Shown here: in pieces, positions 30,597-32,585 of the stretch | How the letters are laid out: the number at the start of each line of letters is the position of its first letter | Position numbering within the stretch: position 1 is the first letter of the stretch | Assembly (NCBI GenBank): GCA_017416855.1 | Contig: JAFQAZ010000027.1 | Location: forward strand, 1-32,585 | Length of the DNA stretch: 32,585 nucleotides | Origin: Clostridia bacterium | GTDB lineage: Bacteria; Bacillota; Clostridia; UBA1381; UBA9506 | Direction: 5' to 3' | The notes under the pieces: generated by a model | Told to the model about the DNA's origin: nothing | Database searches by the model: none | What the model saw: only the letters and a program-made list of their open reading frames with translations | Position numbers and translations under genes: made by a program

Positions 30597-32585
30597 TTAT
30601 TTTATCTGTTCAATTTCTTTCTCAGTTAAAATACCTTTTTCTAACAAGTAATCAGCAAATACGGTTTCATCATCCATCTGTGTTTTCAAGCTATTATAAA
30701 CTATCTGAACCATATCACTTCTTGTAAATACTTTTTTTGTTGTAAGCTCGTCAATCTTTTCTTCGGGGAGTAACTTATACTCAACACTCTTTTGAAGTGC
30801 GGTATCAGGTTCAACATCACTATATCCAAGCAAACGCATCATCAAAGTAATAAATTGGTTGGCATCAATCTGAACATCAGGAGAGAATGTGTCAGCTCCG
30901 GTTCCTTTTGTGATGTTGTGCTTATAGCAATACATTACATAAGCATAAGACCATCTATCCTTATCAACATCAACGAACACTTCGTCAAAATCGTTTGCAT
31001 TTATTTTATCTTCTTCGCCGAGTAATCTTACAAGAATAGTTGCACTTTCTTCTCTTGTAAGGCTTTTTTCAAGCTCATAACCCTTATCTGTTCCTTTGAA
31101 CAAACCAAAGTCATAAAGAGTATCGGCACATTCTTTAGCTTCTCTTATAACCGCTTCTTTGTCTTTTTGGGCAAATTCATCTGATAGTTTAGTATCTTCT
31201 GTAAGTTGTGTGTATTTCAAATCGGTACATTTAACATCTTCAAAATATGCTTCGGATATATCTCCGGATTTGAAAACCATCTTAAACTCATAGAAAATTC
31301 CGTCTTTTCCAACTTTATATTCCACAATGTTGCCATTTTCATATCTGATTGTATTTAGAAATGCAACCGGGATATTGTTTGAGAAAATTTCTTCTTCACC
31401 GCTTAAAGATGATTGTGTTTCCATACAAAATGAAATTCTTCCTTTATTACCCGAAAGGGTAAGTATATAAGTTGAACGATATTTATTCTCTCTGTATCTT
31501 TCAAACATTCCTTTAACTGTTTTACCGGGAGTAGCAACTTCTCTTGAAATATCATTGTCAGTATCAGCAGGAAGCTTAAACTCGAATTCTATAACATCTG
31601 TTTTGGTAAGTCCATCAATATTCCCCCTGATATAAGGTTTGTTTTCGTCATTTTTTTCATAAGCAAAACCATCAAAATCACCATTACTATACTTATTTAT
31701 ATAATTTGTAATTGCATCGGGGTTCTTAACATTTAATACAATCTCATTGTTTCTGTTCACTATTATTTTTACACCGTCATTATAAACGCTTATTTCGAGC
31801 TGATAGCGAACACTTTGATAACCTTCATCGTGCTTCAAACCGAAATTACAGTATGACACATTTTTTGACAATGAAGGAGTGCCACCTGTAACTTGTGTAG
31901 TAATTTCTTCAAACAATCCTTCAGCAAACTTACTAACATCATTTACATCGCAACCCTTTTGCCATCTGTAAGTAACTATGTAATTTTCATCAGAATTTTT
32001 CACACCCATTTTAATAGTTGATGAAAATGCCATTTGTTCAATGCTATCTGTTAAGTCACTTAAAACATCATCAAGATTTGTTCCATTTACTTTAATAACT
32101 TCATCGCCGTCTTCATCAAGAGATACCGTTGGTCTGTTATCTTTTTCTCTTTCTGCGTTCATATATTCATCATAAAGGGTATGTTCCTTTTCAGATATGC
32201 TTACAAATTCTTCAATCGTATAAGCAGTTCCAAGAGAAAGTCTAACTGTATTATCTTTGGTTATGTTGTATGTAGAATCATCGGTGAAATAGTAAGGTAC
32301 GATATAGTCTTTTCCATCACAAACAATACTATATGCAAACAAACCAATTCTTCCGTGAGTAAGTATAGCTTTGATTTCTGTCGGCTCTGACAGACCATTA
32401 TTCGTAGCAAACTCTTTGGCTTCATCCACGCTATAATACTTCAAAGGTTCGGTAGCAACAAAATTCTTGGTTGTTGCTACATATTCGTTTTTATCAAAGC
32501 CTGCCGTATAATAATCCTTTCCATCTAAAGAAGGCATATACAGATAAAAACTTGTAGGTTTAATGCCTTTATCCAAGTTAATATA
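30597..32585 (-). CDS. S-layer-homology (SLH) domain surface protein, 5' end outside the window
   Basis: A large extracytoplasmic protein of at least 662 residues; the frame stays open to the last base, so the N-terminus with signal peptide is missing and the internal TTG at 32576 is not a start. The C-terminal about 190 residues contain SLH repeats: LYDFGLFKGTDKGYELEKS with LTREESATILVRLLG, then DVDKDRWSYAYVMYCYKHNITKGTGADTFSPD, and a third degenerate unit (FTRSDMVQIVYNSL). These bind pyruvylated secondary wall polymers. The preceding about 450 residues are Asp/Asn/Tyr-rich and beta-rich with no recognised domain; a few stretches have YxxxxEFK-like strand patterns. It is likely a wall-anchored surface protein. 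It leads the two-gene minus-strand operon. Confidence 0.85.
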   Translation of the reverse strand, partial: YINLDKGIKPTSFYLYMPSLDGKDYYTAGFDKNEYVATTKNFVATEPLKYYSVDEAKEFATNNGLSEPTEIKAILTHGRIGLFAYSIVCDGKDYIVPYYFTDDSTYNITKDNTVRLSLGTAYTIEEFVSISEKEHTLYDEYMNAEREKDNRPTVSLDEDGDEVIKVNGTNLDDVLSDLTDSIEQMAFSSTIKMGVKNSDENYIVTYRWQKGCDVNDVSKFAEGLFEEITTQVTGGTPSLSKNVSYCNFGLKHDEGYQSVRYQLEISVYNDGVKIIVNRNNEIVLNVKNPDAITNYINKYSNGDFDGFAYEKNDENKPYIRGNIDGLTKTDVIEFEFKLPADTDNDISREVATPGKTVKGMFERYRENKYRSTYILTLSGNKGRISFCMETQSSLSGEEEIFSNNIPVAFLNTIRYENGNIVEYKVGKDGIFYEFKMVFKSGDISEAYFEDVKCTDLKYTQLTEDTKLSDEFAQKDKEAVIREAKECADTLYDFGLFKGTDKGYELEKSLTREESATILVRLLGEEDKINANDFDEVFVDVDKDRWSYAYVMYCYKHNITKGTGADTFSPDVQIDANQFITLMMRLLGYSDVEPDTALQKSVEYKLLPEEKIDELTTKKVFTRSDMVQIVYNSLKTQMDDETVFADYLLEKGILTEKEIEQIK

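Noticed and set aside
1-32585. CRISPR array, tRNA genes, prophage or complete insertion sequence
   Set aside because: No regular spaced repeats, no TTCGAATC-type tRNA arms, and no transposase, integrase or phage structural genes were seen on either strand.

Overview
The window looks like chromosomal sequence from an anaerobic, low-to-mid GC Clostridia-type Bacillota, plausibly a gut organism. Pointers are an [FeFe]-hydrogenase maturation GTPase (HydF), MtaB, YmdB, a CwlD-type cortex amidase (sporulation ancestry), a clostridial CD1247-like acidic zinc-ribbon protein beside efp, AI-2E and YitT membrane proteins, strong AGGAGG-type ribosome binding sites and sigma-A promoters close to TTGACA-17-TATAAT. 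No phage, CRISPR array, tRNA or intact insertion sequence was seen. The species cannot be named from this sequence alone.

Layout. (1) 1-170: the 3' end of an rRNA operon (5S rRNA and terminator). (2) 186-2712: a secreted D,D-carboxypeptidase with a copper-amine-oxidase-type stalk domain, a two-helix membrane protein, and the first of two cytoplasmic NodB-fold deacetylases. (3) 2780-8986: an MFS transporter divergent from an AraC regulator that is followed by 4-alpha-glucanotransferase, a LUD-domain protein on the opposite strand, and a GH13 alpha-amylase-family enzyme; this is a maltodextrin/glycogen-processing block. (4) 9015-10414: CPBP membrane protease and RelQ-type alarmone synthetase. 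(5) 10526-18524: housekeeping and information genes. A MazG/PRA-PH-like pyrophosphohydrolase is divergent from ymdB-mthfS; then come a DUF6106-like membrane protein, cinA, recA, ppx/gppA, mtaB and cwlD. (6) 18552-21620: AI-2E transporter, rpmE, secG, efp and the CD1247-like protein. (7) 21758-27222: a tightly packed run of hydF, a PLP Orn/Lys/Arg decarboxylase, an M20 amidohydrolase, the second NodB deacetylase and AzlC, ended by a hairpin. (8) 27335-29825: yitT and an M81 (MlrC) metallopeptidase, then a strong terminator. (9) 29866-32585: an AT-richer tail with a REP-like remnant and two minus-strand genes, one a small membrane-anchored protein and the other a large S-layer-homology protein cut by the window edge.

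How the parts may work together. MalQ and the GH13 enzyme both lack signal peptides and would rework imported or stored glucans; the AraC regulator upstream of malQ, with a divergent transporter, is a natural local control unit. The M20 amidohydrolase, the NodB deacetylase, AzlC, YitT and M81 peptidase form an unusual concentration of cytosolic amide/peptide-bond hydrolases with export- or import-type membrane proteins. I consider this the best candidate for an undescribed catabolic pathway, but its substrate cannot be read from sequence. Two regulatory arrangements stand out: an 11-bp inverted repeat that contains the -35 boxes of both divergent promoters between the pyrophosphohydrolase and ymdB, and spaced direct repeats between the MFS and AraC promoters.
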